From Actinomycetes bacterium (GTDB lineage: Bacteria > Actinomycetota > Actinomycetes > Actinomycetales > Dermatophilaceae), in assembly GCA_029778715.1 (NCBI GenBank), contig JAKOPT010000045.1, forward strand, positions 170,635-234,634: a stretch of 64,000 bases of DNA, read 5' to 3'. Shown one piece after another: positions 53,106 to 61,950 of the stretch. The stretch's first letter is position 1, and the number at the start of each line of letters is the position of its first letter. Under the pieces are notes generated by a model that was not told where the DNA came from, searched no databases, and saw only the letters and a program-made list of their open reading frames with translations. Position numbers and translations under genes: made by a program.

Positions 53106-54745
53106 GCACGACCCCCGGAAACGTTTGTGCCGGTGCCGCCCGCGGCGGCAGCGGAGGTGCCGCGGCCCTGTCCCGGCGCCGGGTGCGCCGCGGCGACGGC
53201 TGCCCGGTCCGCTTTACCGTTGGCTGTCAGTGGCATTGACGGCGTGAAGTCGATCGTCCGAGGAATCATGTATTCGGGCAAGCGGGACTTGAGTTCGCCC
53301 TTGAGGGCGACGACCGCAGCCAGACGCGACCCCTGGGGCATCTGTTGCGGCTGGACGACCGCGTGCAACGAGGTCACCGTGGTGCCGTCAGAGCCGTAAC
53401 GCGGGAGGACAACGGCATGGTGAATGCCCTCGAGGGCGCGCAGGTGAGCCTCGATGTCCTCGATCTCGATGCGATAGCCGTGCATCTTCACCTGAAAATC
53501 GAGACGCCCCCGGAAGTGCAGGTAGCCCTCTTCGTCGAGAACACCGGCATCGCCGGTCCGGTAGGACCACAGGGTCTCGCCGTCGACGGTGACGTCACCA
53601 AAGGATTTCCTGGTGAGACCGCTGCGGTGGTGATAGCCGAGGGCGACGGTGTCGCCGGCGATCACGATTTCCCCTTGCTGGCCGGCCGGCATCGGCTCCG
53701 CGTCGGGACCGACGATGAGCAAACGGGTCCCGGGTCGCGCCTTTCCCACGGGCAAGATGGGAAAGCGGGCAAGGATGTCCTCGTCGACGACGACATCGGT
53801 GACGGCGACCGTGGACTCGGTCGGTCCGTAGGTATTGACCACCGCGGCCCCGGGGAAACGGCGCCGCAGTTCGGCTGCGGTCGCGTGGGGAAGGGCCTCA
53901 CCACAGAAGAGGAAGGTCGTGAGGTCGGGCAGCAGTTCGGCGGAGAACTCCGGCACGGCCAAACACAGATCGGCGAAGCTCGGTGTCGACACCCACGACG
54001 TGGCAGCGCTCTCGGCCAGTGCAGCAAAGAGGTCTTTGAGGGAGGCAATATGGTCGCGGTCGAGTGAGAACAAGGTAGTGCCGGTTGCCAGCGAGATCAT
54101 GAGATCCATGACCGACAGGTCGAAACTGAATGGAGCCTGGTTGATGATGGTTCGCGGTTGCGGCGGAGAGCGCAGCCGGGCCTTCTCCTCGACCGCGGTG
54201 ATCCAGTTGGTGAAGTTGTTCACCGCGGACCGCGATATTTGGACGCCTTTGGGGGTTCCCGTCGAGCCACTGGTGAAGATGATGTAGAAGGGTTCGTCGG
54301 GTCGCACTGCGACGCCGTCCGGGGCAGCGGTATGCCGTGCCATCGCCGATTCGAGTTCAGCGCCGGACCACACCTCCACCTCGGTTTCCGGCAGGCCCGT
54401 CGGGTCTTCGGGTGCGAAGACCGCCACTGGTTCAGCGGCTGCGACGATCGCCGCAACCCGGTCTTCGGGAAGAGAAGAATCGACAGGCACGTAGGCGTGG
54501 CCAGCCTTGACGCACGCGAGGAAACAGACGAGCAAATGGGGGTGTTTGTGACCGTAAACCACGACCGGTTGACGGTTGTTGGGGTACCGGTCGACGATGG
54601 CGGCGGCGAGGCTATCGGAGGCCGCGGCCAACTCCGTGCGAGTGAGTGTCAACGAGCGCCAACGATGGGCAACTGCGTATGGGTCACGGTGGGCAAATGC
54701 GGCAAAGGTGTCAAGGACGTCGCCGCACCCATCGATTGAAGTCAC
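53102..54745 (-). CDS. dltA: D-alanine--D-alanyl carrier protein ligase DltA
   Basis: The 547-residue protein starts at GTG 54745. It activates D-alanine with ATP and loads it on DltC in the cytoplasm. ANL-superfamily motifs: YIIFTSGSTGTPKGVQISR, NTYGPTESTVAVTDV, LWSYRTGD, GRLDFQVKMHGYRIE, and PLTANGKADRAAV with the catalytic Lys. The C-terminal 30 residues form an Ala/Gly-rich extension. There is no Shine-Dalgarno site; a TAAAAT -10 box sits 6 bp before the GTG, so the transcript is probably leaderless. It is divergent from radA. Confidence 0.96.
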   Translation of the reverse strand: MTSIDGCGDVLDTFAAFAHRDPYAVAHRWRSLTLTRTELAAASDSLAAAIVDRYPNNRQPVVVYGHKHPHLLVCFLACVKAGHAYVPVDSSLPEDRVAAIVAAAEPVAVFAPEDPTGLPETEVEVWSGAELESAMARHTAAPDGVAVRPDEPFYIIFTSGSTGTPKGVQISRSAVNNFTNWITAVEEKARLRSPPQPRTIINQAPFSFDLSVMDLMISLATGTTLFSLDRDHIASLKDLFAALAESAATSWVSTPSFADLCLAVPEFSAELLPDLTTFLFCGEALPHATAAELRRRFPGAAVVNTYGPTESTVAVTDVVVDEDILARFPILPVGKARPGTRLLIVGPDAEPMPAGQQGEIVIAGDTVALGYHHRSGLTRKSFGDVTVDGETLWSYRTGDAGVLDEEGYLHFRGRLDFQVKMHGYRIEIEDIEAHLRALEGIHHAVVLPRYGSDGTTVTSLHAVVQPQQMPQGSRLAAVVALKGELKSRLPEYMIPRTIDFTPSMPLTANGKADRAAVAAAHPAPGQGRGTSAAAAGGTGTNVSGGRA

Positions 54746-54751
54746 TAGCCC

Positions 54752-54757
54752 ATTTTA
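54752..54757 (-). promoter_or_regulatory. -10 box of a probable leaderless dltA promoter
   Basis: On the minus strand TAAAAT is followed by 6 bases and then the dltA GTG, the geometry of a leaderless transcript. The -35 position (54775-54780, GTGGGA) is only a weak match. Confidence 0.5.
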
Positions 54758-54843
54758 AGGTCTGGGCCTTGTGGTCCCACTCCGTGGGCGCCCGGGGGCA
54801 GCACTTGGGGGGCCGGGCGGGAAGACGAGGAGTGTCGGAGGAG

Positions 54844-54860
54844 CGGCATACCGTATGCCG
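54844..54860. promoter_or_regulatory. 17-bp palindrome of two octamer motifs at the radA start
   Basis: CGGCATAC-C-GTATGCCG ends 1 bp before the radA ATG at 54862, occupying the place of the ribosome site. A hairpin here could block or replace normal initiation. A further CGGCATAC lies inside radA at 54902. Confidence 0.6.
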
Positions 54861-54861
54861 C

Positions 54862-56346
54862 ATGGCGGGCAAGGCGAACGGGCGCACCTCACGCGGCGGG
54901 GCGGCATACCGGTGTGGCGAGTGCGGGTGGCAGACCTCGAAATGGGTGGGACGGTGCGGCGAATGCCAGGCGTGGGGGTCGTTGGCCGAGGCCGGCGGGC
55001 CGCTCGTGGCGCGCACGACGGCGGCGCGGGTGGTCGAGCGGGCGGCGGTGCCGATCGGGGAGGTGGATGCCGAGGCGGCGGTCGCGCGGAGCACGGGGGT
55101 CGGCGAGTTCGACCGGGTGTTGGGTGGGGGGCTGGTGCCGGGGGCGGTGGTGCTGGTCGCCGGAGAGCCTGGCATCGGCAAGTCGACTTTGCTCTTGGAC
55201 GTGGCCGCCCGGGCAGCGGTTGGCGACTCAGGGGCGGGGGGGTGGACCGGGACGCCAGCAGGCGGTCGTGCCCCACGGGTCGGCGGCAAGGGCGCGGCCG
55301 GAGCCGATCCGCGGCACTCGGACGGGCGGCCGGTGCTCTACGTCACCGGGGAGGAGTCGGTCGCGCAGGTAAGGGCGCGAGCCGAACGGATCGGGGCCTT
55401 GGCGAGCACGCTCTATCTCGCGGCCGAGACGGACCTGGCGGCGGTGCTGGGCCAGATCGAGGCGCTCGCGCCCGCGCTGGTCGTCGTCGACTCGGTGCAA
55501 ACGGTCGCGAGCGCCGAGGTCGAGGGGGCCGCGGGCAACGTGACCCAGGTGCGCGAAGTCGCCGCCTCGCTCATCCAGGTGGCCAAGACGCGCGGGATCG
55601 CCGTGCTCCTCGTCGGGCATGTGACCAAGGACGGCTCGATCGCCGGGCCGCGGGTGCTCGAGCACCTGGTCGATGTCGTCGTCCAGTTCGAGGGAGATCG
55701 GCACAGTCGCCTGCGGTTGGTGCGAGCGGTCAAGAACCGTTACGGCCCCACCGACGAAGTTGGCTGTTTCGATCTGTCCGACAGTGGAATCGTGGGGCTT
55801 GCCGACCCGAGTGGCTTGTTCCTCGGGCAACGCACCACCGACGTGGCCGGCACCTGCGTCACGGTGACGCTCGAGGGCCGCCGGCCGCTGGTCACCGAGG
55901 TCCAGGCCCTCGTCGACCCGAGCGATTTGCCGACGCCGCGGCGGGCCACAAGCGGGCTCGATCGAGCGCGGGTCGACATGATCCTCGCGGTCGTGGGGCG
56001 CCGGGCGCGGGTGCCGATCGGGCGCAGCGACGTGTTCCTCTCGACGGTTGGGGGGGTGCGCCTCAGCGAACCGGCCACCGACCTCGCCGTCGCTGTCGCG
56101 CTCGCCTCCGCAGTACTCGACAAACCGGTGCGCGCCGGCACGGTCGCCATCGGTGAGGTCGGGCTCGCCGGCGAGGTGCGCCCGGTGACCGGGGCGCACC
56201 GTCGCCTGGCCGAGGCGGCCCGGCTCGGTTTTCGGTATGCCGTGGTCCCCGTCGGCGTGCTCGGTGCCGGCCCGGTGCCCGACGGGCTGCGGGTGGTGGA
56301 AGCGGCGAGCGTTGGCGATGCCGTGCGCCTGACGTTGGGCTCCTGA
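54862..56346 (+). CDS. radA: DNA repair protein RadA (branch-migration ATPase)
   Basis: The 494-residue protein starts at ATG 54862, chosen because the zinc motif then falls at residues 15-34 as in the family; there is no normal ribosome site. Order: CGEC-x12-CGEC zinc motif, RecA-like ATPase with Walker [19 protein letters not shown], the RadA-specific [11 protein letters not shown], and a C-terminal Lon-like domain ([16 protein letters not shown]). The protein is about 35 residues longer than usual because of a Gly/Ala-rich insertion ([20 protein letters not shown]) between Walker A and the TGEES motif. It precedes disA, the common order. Confidence 0.96.
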   Translation: MAGKANGRTSRGGAAYRCGECGWQTSKWVGRCGECQAWGSLAEAGGPLVARTTAARVVERAAVPIGEVDAEAAVARSTGVGEFDRVLGGGLVPGAVVLVAGEPGIGKSTLLLDVAARAAVGDSGAGGWTGTPAGGRAPRVGGKGAAGADPRHSDGRPVLYVTGEESVAQVRARAERIGALASTLYLAAETDLAAVLGQIEALAPALVVVDSVQTVASAEVEGAAGNVTQVREVAASLIQVAKTRGIAVLLVGHVTKDGSIAGPRVLEHLVDVVVQFEGDRHSRLRLVRAVKNRYGPTDEVGCFDLSDSGIVGLADPSGLFLGQRTTDVAGTCVTVTLEGRRPLVTEVQALVDPSDLPTPRRATSGLDRARVDMILAVVGRRARVPIGRSDVFLSTVGGVRLSEPATDLAVAVALASAVLDKPVRAGTVAIGEVGLAGEVRPVTGAHRRLAEAARLGFRYAVVPVGVLGAGPVPDGLRVVEAASVGDAVRLTLGS

Positions 56347-56390
56347 CCCTCGTTCGCGCCCATGGCCCGCACGGGGTGGGGGCTGTGGTG

Positions 56391-56493
56391 ATGCGTGTCG
56401 GGAGTGCGGCATACGGCACTCTTGGCACGCGCGTCACCGATGGGGCCGTGGGATGCGTGTCGAGGGTGCGGTATCCGGCACCTTTGGCACGCG
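56391..56493. repeat. imperfect direct repeat between radA and disA
   Basis: Two related units of about 42 bp start 62 bp apart (56391 and 56453), sharing ATGCGTGTCG, GTGCGG, CGGCAC and TTGGCACGCG. The first contains CGGCATAC; the second has the degenerate GGTATCCGG. The 316-bp gap (56347-56662) contains no recognisable gene and must hold the disA promoter. Confidence 0.6.
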
Positions 56494-56662
56494 TCGGGGC
56501 GAGATACGAGCGGTAACGCCGGACCCCCGGGTGAGCGGGCGGCATACCCACCGCCGATGGCGACCACGCAGCGGACCGACGGAAGCCCGCTGTGAGCAGT
56601 GCGTAGAATGCCGCGGGGTGCCGAATGCCCGGCGCTGGCCGGGGTCCAACCGAAGGGGTCAC

Positions 56663-57748
56663 GTGGCGACGCTCAACCTGCACAGCGACGAATTGGTGCG
56701 CTCGACGCTGGCTGCTGTCGCGCCGGGCACCGAGTTGCGCGACGGGCTGGAGCGGATTCTGCGGGGGCGCACCGGGGCGCTCGTCGTCCTGGGCCACGAC
56801 AAGGTCGTCGATGAGATCGCGACCGGCGGGTTCCCCCTCGATGTGACCTTTTCGGCGACTCGGCTGCGCGAGCTGGCCAAGATGGACGGCGCGATCGTCG
56901 TCGACAAGGACGTGACGCGCATCGTGCGCGCCGCCACTCAACTCGTGCCCGACCCCAGCATCGAGACGAGCGAGTCGGGCACCCGGCACCGTACGGCCGA
57001 GCGAGTGGCCAAGCAGACGGGGTTCCCCGTGGTGTCGGTGAGCCAGTCGATGCGGATCGTCGCGCTCTATGTCGCCGGGCGGCGCATCGTCCTGGAGGAT
57101 TCGAGCGACATCCTCTCGCGGGCCAACCAGGCCCTGCAGACCCTCGAGCGCTACAAGCAGCGCCTCGACGAGGTGACCGGCACCCTGTCGGCGCTCGAAA
57201 TCGAGGATCTCGTCACGGTCCGCGACGTCGCCAACGTCCTCCAACGCCTCGAAATGGTGCGCCGCATCACCGACGAAATCGACGACTACGTCGTCCAGCT
57301 CGGCACTGACGGCCGTCTCCTCTCCCTCCAACTGGAGGAACTGACCGGGGGCCTGTCCGACGACCTCGAACTCGTCGTGCGCGACTACGTGAGCGAGGCC
57401 AAGGCCGGCTATTCCGAGGCCGATGCGATCGCGCACCTGCAGGCCCTCGACCCCACCGAGCTCCTCGATCCTGTCGGCGGGGCCCGGGCGCTCGGGTTCA
57501 CGGTCGTCGGCGACGCGCTCGACTCGTCGGTCAGCCCGCACGGTTATCGCTTGCTGTCCAAGGTGCCACGGCTGCCCGGGGCGATTGTCGAGCGGCTCGT
57601 CGACCATTTCGGGTCGCTGCAGCGGCTACTCGCGGCCAACCTCGACGACCTCATGGAGGTTGACGGCGTGGGCGAGGGCCGGGCCCGGCTCGTGCGTGAG
57701 GGCCTGTCGCGGCTGGCCGAGACGAGCATCCTCGAGCGGTACGTCTGA
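56663..57748 (+). CDS. disA: DNA-integrity scanning protein, diadenylate cyclase DisA
   Basis: The 361-residue protein starts at GTG 56663, with GAAGGGG just upstream. It makes c-di-AMP from ATP and scans DNA for branched structures. The DAC domain (about 1-145) has the [11 protein letters not shown] (DGA motif) and [12 protein letters not shown] (RHR motif). A helical spine follows, and the C-terminal helix-hairpin-helix DNA-binding domain includes [27 protein letters not shown]. Normal length. It is followed after 8 bp by mutY, in the common radA-disA-mutY group. Confidence 0.97.
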   Translation: MATLNLHSDELVRSTLAAVAPGTELRDGLERILRGRTGALVVLGHDKVVDEIATGGFPLDVTFSATRLRELAKMDGAIVVDKDVTRIVRAATQLVPDPSIETSESGTRHRTAERVAKQTGFPVVSVSQSMRIVALYVAGRRIVLEDSSDILSRANQALQTLERYKQRLDEVTGTLSALEIEDLVTVRDVANVLQRLEMVRRITDEIDDYVVQLGTDGRLLSLQLEELTGGLSDDLELVVRDYVSEAKAGYSEADAIAHLQALDPTELLDPVGGARALGFTVVGDALDSSVSPHGYRLLSKVPRLPGAIVERLVDHFGSLQRLLAANLDDLMEVDGVGEGRARLVREGLSRLAETSILERYV

Positions 57749-57756
57749 GGTCAGCG

Positions 57757-58674
57757 GTGGTCGCCGAGTCCTCGGCCGGTTCCCGTTCTGTCGTGGTTGC
57801 CGATCTGCCCGGTCTGCAGCGCGCCGTCCTGGACTGGTATGCCGCGCACGCCCGCCCGCTCCCGTGGCGTGACCCGGAATGCTCGCCCTGGGGGGTCTAC
57901 GTCTCGGAGATCATGGCGCAGCAGACGCCGGTGGCCCGGGTCGAGGGGCCGTGGCGGGAGTGGCTGGCCCGCTGGCCCACCCCCGCATCGCTCGCGGCCG
58001 CCTCGCCCGGCGATATCGTGCGTGCCTGGGGCAGACTCGGATACCCGCGTCGAGCGTTGCGCCTGCGGGAGGCGGCCGCGGTCATGGTGGAGCGTCACGA
58101 TGGGGAGGTGCCACGCACCGAGGCCGAATTGCTCGCGCTCCCGGGCGTGGGTGCCTACACCGCTGCCGCCGTCGCGGCCTTTGCGTATGCCGCGCGCACC
58201 GTTGTCGTCGACACGAACGTTCGGCGGGTGTTGGCGCGGGCGGTGACGGGCGTCGCGCAGGCAGCACCGGCGGTGACGGCGGCCGAGCAGCGCCTCGCGG
58301 CCTCGGTCGTGCCGTTGGATCGGGCCGATTCGGTGGTGTGGAACGTCGCGCTCATGGAACTCGGGGCCCTCGTGTGCCAGGCCCGGACCCCGCGTTGCGA
58401 GGAATGTCCGGTGAGCGGAAGGTGCGCGTGGCTGGCGGGCGGGCGGACGGCATACGAGGGCCCGGCGCGACGCGGGCAACGGTACGAGGGAACCGACCGG
58501 AAGGTACGCGGCGACCTTCTTCAACTGCTCCGCGATGCCCCGGGGCCCCTGACCCGGGAGGCGCTGGGGGGCGTCGACCCCGACCCGCAGCGGGTGGATC
58601 GGCTCCTCGACGCGCTGGTGTCCGAGGGCTTCATCGAGCCCTTACCCGCCTCCCGCTTCCGCCTCCCGGAGTAA
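57757..58674 (+). CDS. mutY: A/G-specific adenine DNA glycosylase, short actinobacterial form
   Basis: The 305-residue protein starts at GTG 57757, with TGAGG 6 bp upstream overlapping the disA stop. It removes adenine opposite 8-oxoguanine. Visible: catalytic Glu in VSEIMAQQTPVARV, helix-hairpin-helix LPGVGAYTAAAVAAFAY, catalytic Asp in VVDTNVRRVL, and the 4Fe-4S cysteines (CQARTPRCEECPVSGRC). The C-terminal NUDIX-like domain of longer MutY is replaced by a short winged-helix-like tail, as is usual in actinobacteria. A dispersed repeat starts right after the stop. Confidence 0.95.
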   Translation: MVAESSAGSRSVVVADLPGLQRAVLDWYAAHARPLPWRDPECSPWGVYVSEIMAQQTPVARVEGPWREWLARWPTPASLAAASPGDIVRAWGRLGYPRRALRLREAAAVMVERHDGEVPRTEAELLALPGVGAYTAAAVAAFAYAARTVVVDTNVRRVLARAVTGVAQAAPAVTAAEQRLAASVVPLDRADSVVWNVALMELGALVCQARTPRCEECPVSGRCAWLAGGRTAYEGPARRGQRYEGTDRKVRGDLLQLLRDAPGPLTREALGGVDPDPQRVDRLLDALVSEGFIEPLPASRFRLPE

Positions 58675-58675
58675 C

Positions 58676-58749
58676 ACCTTTCCCGCCTGAACCGCCCAAC
58701 GTCCACTTCGCACCCCAACTGTCGGGGGGCGAAGTGACCCTTTCCCACC
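58676..58749 (+). repeat. dispersed palindromic intergenic repeat, copy D
   Basis: CCTTTCCCGCCTGAACCGCC ... CCTTTCCCACC with arms CACTTCGCACCCC and GGGGGGCGAAGTG around ACTGT-type centre. It begins at the mutY stop and lies between convergent genes, a position suited to a bidirectional terminator. Confidence 0.85.
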
Positions 58750-58840
58750 CGAAGCCGAACGGTTCGCCTGAAGGCCCGGAGCGCTCGGAGGAGTCCAGAC
58801 CTGGAATGGCCGGAGGGGGTGCGGCGCGAACTGCCGGACG

Positions 58841-59707
58841 CTACGGCTTGATGATCTGCGAGACGCGGTCACCCTCGTAGACGGCGACGCGACCGGCCGG
58901 AAACGCTCCCATTGTGAAGGAGCGGGTCCACAACGACCAGATGATGCGCCACTCATCCGATGCGGGATCGGCCTCGACAGCGGGCAGCCCGAAACTCCGC
59001 GCTGCATCGCACGAGATGAGCGCCGAGTGACTCCGGGGGTCGTCGATGAGGGGTTGTTTCAATGCTTTCGACAAGTCAGCGACTTGCTCTTGGGTGCGGC
59101 CTGTGGCGGCTGCCAGCCCCTCCTTGACCAGGGCCTCGGAGCGAGCCAGTGCCGAACGTGCTTGCTCCACCATCACCATGGTCACCTCGGCCAGCAGGTT
59201 GGCAAAGAGCGGGTAGGTGTCCGGGTTCTGGGTGATGCGGCGTTCAGCTTCGTCGACGGCTTCGACCAACTCCTTGGCTGAGGCGAGCGTGCCATTGGGA
59301 TAGCGCATTTGGGGATCGACAGGTCCCAAGTCGCCCCCGGGGCCAAACACGATCCGGTCCGCGCCCAGACACAGGATCGTCGCCGCGCTCTTCGCCATGT
59401 CCGGGAGAAGGACGGTCAACTCCGTGCATCGCGCTTGGAGCGATCACACGAGGCGAATGGCGGTTTCGCCATCACCACCGGGGGAGGCCAGGAGCAGGTG
59501 GAGCGGACGAGACGAGTCAAGAGGATGGAGGAGTTCCTCGAGGTAGGTCATGTTGTCAGGAAAGATCTGATCGATCATGACGATGAAGTTGGCGCCCGTG
59601 TGCTCCTGATAGTCACGAATCAAGTCGTGTCGGGCGTACCGCTCGGAGTGTTGCGCGTCGAACAGTGGGGTCCGGGCGGACCTAGTTTGGCCCTGCAACT
59701 TGCTCAT
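58841..59707 (-). pseudogene. SDH-family (Clp-fold) serine protease gene interrupted by in-frame TGA
   Basis: Read from ATG 59707, the first 87 codons (PLHLLLASPGGDGETAIRLV) end at TGA 59446-59444. The same frame then continues without gap (SLQARCTELTVLLPDMAKSAATILCLGADRIVFGPGGDLGPVDPQM) to 58841. The halves join as one member of the SDH_sah/ClpP-class serine protease family, with the likely catalytic Ser in DMAKSAAT. A single CGA(Arg)-to-TGA change explains the break. No selenocysteine context is known for the family. The gene is therefore probably inactive, or read through at low level. It is coupled by a 4-bp overlap to the small gene upstream. Confidence 0.85.
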
Positions 59708-59871
59708 CGACTCCGACCCACAGCGGCACGGAAACTCAGGGGCTTGCCGGCGCGCATCGTCTTGCCGTCGTCGCGGGCCGCCTTCGCGCGTGCGATCTTG
59801 GCTTGCCAGTCGCGGTCGGCACCGGTGGGGGTGGTGACCGCGGGTCGGTCGGTGGATGGGTCCTTGGCCAT
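59704..59871 (-). CDS. small protein upstream of the SDH-type protease
   Basis: A 55-residue protein from ATG 59871, with a strong AGGAGGT 6 bp upstream, ending in a 4-bp ATGA overlap with the protease start. It is highly charged (DRDWQAKIARAKAARDDGKTM, then AGKPLSFRAAVGRSR), without signal or membrane segment. I do not recognise it. The good ribosome site and coupling argue that it is real and a partner of the protease. Upstream, 59872-59995 contains no gene. Confidence 0.7.
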   Translation of the reverse strand: MAKDPSTDRPAVTTPTGADRDWQAKIARAKAARDDGKTMRAGKPLSFRAAVGRSR

Positions 59872-59995
59872 GGTCTACCTCCTGGGCAGTTCCTGGTACC
59901 TAATTCAACCCTAGGACACCACTCCGACATTCCACCACGGTTTTCCACAGCACCACGCTCCGCCCAATCCCAGTCCCGTCATGGGCCCGGGGGTA

Positions 59996-60838
59996 TCAAA
60001 GGCGCATCAGGTCCTGGCCGACCACCACAGGACCGGCATACCCCATCGACGCCAGCCGCAACCACTCCGCCTCGGGGACCACGTCGTGGCCGGGCACCAG
60101 ATGCGACAGCACCAGCAGCCCCACCCCGGCCGCCGCGGCAATCCCGCCGACCGCCTCGACGTCGGTGTGGCTCGCCGCCAAGTGCGCAGCCAGCCGCGCC
60201 CCACTGCGTCCCGGCGCCAGCCAGGCAATGCTGGGCCGGTGGATCACCTCATGGACGAGCACGTCGGCGCCGGCGGCCAGCTCGACCAGGGCCGGGCACG
60301 GCGCGGTATCCCCAGAAATCACGATCGAGCGATCCGCGGTGTCGAACCGATACCCCAGCGCTACCTCGAACGGCGGATGATCTACCCGCACACACGACAC
60401 CCGCACCCGCTCGTCCTCGTGGACAACCGCTATCGAGCCGTCGATATCCCGCGCCTGGATCAGCGGCCCCAGCGGTGAACGCCCCTCATCGGCGACCCGG
60501 ATGGCGATATCCGTCGCCTGCATCGACAGGAACGTCTCGAGCATCGCGACGGTCGGCTCCGGCCCGAGAACCCGCACGGTGTGGTCGAGGTCGTCGGCCC
60601 AAGCCAGGAGGAGCAGGGTGCCGAGGTCCGCATTGTGATCGCTGTGATGATGGGTGAGGAAGACCGTGTCGAGGCTGTTCAGGGGAATCCCGGCCCGCAC
60701 CAGTTGCCGCCCGACCCCGTTGCCGGCATCGACGACATACGTGTGCCCGTCGATGAGGATCGCCTGCGCGGGAGCGGCCCGCCCCGCCTTGGGTGTCGGC
60801 CCCCCGGCGGTGCCCAACAGGACGAGTTCGGTCGCCAT
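59996..60838 (-). CDS. metallo-beta-lactamase-fold hydrolase (RNase Z/arylsulfatase-like)
   Basis: The 280-residue protein starts at ATG 60838, with AAGGAGG 7 bp upstream. The metal site is FLTHHHSDHNAD; further ligands are VISGDTAPCPALVELA and a late LSHLVPGHD. The N-terminal LLGTAGGPTPKAGRAAPAQAILIDG is typical of the RNase Z-like branch acting on small molecules, so the substrate is not predictable. No signal peptide, so cytoplasmic. The promoter region contains an inverted octamer pair. It is on the same strand as, and upstream of, the protease operon. Confidence 0.9.
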   Translation of the reverse strand: MATELVLLGTAGGPTPKAGRAAPAQAILIDGHTYVVDAGNGVGRQLVRAGIPLNSLDTVFLTHHHSDHNADLGTLLLLAWADDLDHTVRVLGPEPTVAMLETFLSMQATDIAIRVADEGRSPLGPLIQARDIDGSIAVVHEDERVRVSCVRVDHPPFEVALGYRFDTADRSIVISGDTAPCPALVELAAGADVLVHEVIHRPSIAWLAPGRSGARLAAHLAASHTDVEAVGGIAAAAGVGLLVLSHLVPGHDVVPEAEWLRLASMGYAGPVVVGQDLMRL

Positions 60839-60852
60839 CGCGGGCCTCCTTG

Positions 60853-60885
60853 CGGCATACCTCCGATTTCCCCCACCGTATGCCG
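60853..60885. repeat. inverted pair of octamer motifs before the hydrolase gene
   Basis: CGGCATAC (60853-60860) and GTATGCCG (60878-60885) face each other across 17 bp, just upstream of the ribosome site of the minus-strand hydrolase gene. Confidence 0.6.
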
Positions 60886-60908
60886 GCCGCTCGCCTCCCG
60901 GGGTAACA

Positions 60909-60982
60909 CCTTTCCCGCCTGAACCGCCCAAGGTCCACTTCGCACCCCAACAGTCCCGGGGCGAACTGCCCCTTTCCCACCT
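60909..60982 (+). repeat. dispersed palindromic intergenic repeat, copy E
   Basis: CACCTTTCCCGCCTGAACCG ... CCCCTTTCCCACCT, with arms CACTTCGCACCCC and GGGGCGAACTG. Nearly identical to copy D, including the preceding GTAACAC. It lies between the divergent hydrolase and pirin genes, so here it is not simply a 3' element. Confidence 0.85.
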
Positions 60983-61080
60983 CTAGTCCGGTATCCCTGG
61001 CACCCCCGGCATCCCTGGCATCGGGCCCACCCGCGTGAGAGGGTGGAACCGCCGACATGTTCACACCCAAGGGAGGGACC

Positions 61081-61950
61081 ATGACCACGCGCGTCCTGCG
61101 CAGTGTCCATTCCGGCGACGGCTTCCACTGGGTCGGTGACGGTTTCTACGTCACCCAACTCCTCCCCGGCTCGCCCTCCCTGCAGGAACTCGCCGACCCG
61201 TTCCTCCTCATGGACTACCACCCGGTCAAGGAGTACTCGCCCACGCAGCGCGCCCGCGGTGTCGGCCCGCATCCGCACCGCGGCTTCGAAACCGTCACCC
61301 TCGCCTTCGAAGGCGCCATCGCGCACCACGACTCGACCGGTGCCGGCGGCGTCATCTATCCCGGTGACTGCCAATGGATGACGGCAGCGGGCGGCATACT
61401 CCACAAGGAGTACCACGAGGCCGAATGGGCCAAACGCGGCGGCAGGTTCCACATGATGCAGTTGTGGGTCAACCTGCCCGGGCGGCACAAGATGGACGAA
61501 CCGGGCTATCAGGCCCTCACCGCCGAGTCGATGGGCAAGGTCAAACTCCCCGGGGGCGGCACCGTCACCCTCATCGCCGGCGAACTCGACGGCGAGCGCG
61601 GCCCGGCCCATACGTTCACGCCCATCGAGGTGTGGGACATCCAACTCGCCGCCGACGAGACCGCCGACCTCACCGTCACCGACGGCCACACGGTCATGGT
61701 GTTCGTCATCGACGGCTCGCTTACCACCGAGAGCGGCACCGTCGGCCACGAGCAACTCGGCATCTTCGACCGCGAGGGGGACACGGTCCGACTCACCGCA
61801 CCGGAGACCGGCGCCCGCGCCATCCTCCTCGGCGGCCAACCCATCGGCGAAAACGTCATCTTCTACGGCCCGTTCGCCATGAACACCGAGGCCGAGATCA
61901 TCCAAGCCGTCCGCGACTTCAACGCCGGTCTCTTCGGGACCCTCGCATGA
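61081..61950 (+). CDS. pirin-family cupin protein
   Basis: The 289-residue protein starts at ATG 61081, with AAGGGAGG just upstream; an ATG at 61057 in the same frame has no such site. Pirins are bicupins with one metal in the N-terminal barrel; some oxidise quercetin and others act as regulators. Metal ligands are in GVGPHPHRGFETVTLAFEGAIAHHDS and the nearby GDCQWMTAAGGILHKEYHE. The C-terminal cupin ends ENVIFYGPFAMNTEAEIIQAVRDF, typical of the family. Its stop overlaps the FMN reductase start by 4 bp; pirin/flavin reductase pairs are common. Confidence 0.95.
   Translation: MTTRVLRSVHSGDGFHWVGDGFYVTQLLPGSPSLQELADPFLLMDYHPVKEYSPTQRARGVGPHPHRGFETVTLAFEGAIAHHDSTGAGGVIYPGDCQWMTAAGGILHKEYHEAEWAKRGGRFHMMQLWVNLPGRHKMDEPGYQALTAESMGKVKLPGGGTVTLIAGELDGERGPAHTFTPIEVWDIQLAADETADLTVTDGHTVMVFVIDGSLTTESGTVGHEQLGIFDREGDTVRLTAPETGARAILLGGQPIGENVIFYGPFAMNTEAEIIQAVRDFNAGLFGTLA

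Noticed and set aside
59444..59446. TGA as selenocysteine in the SDH-type protease
   Set aside because: The position aligns with an Arg-type codon outside the catalytic motif, and no stem-loop suggestive of a selenocysteine element was seen directly after it.
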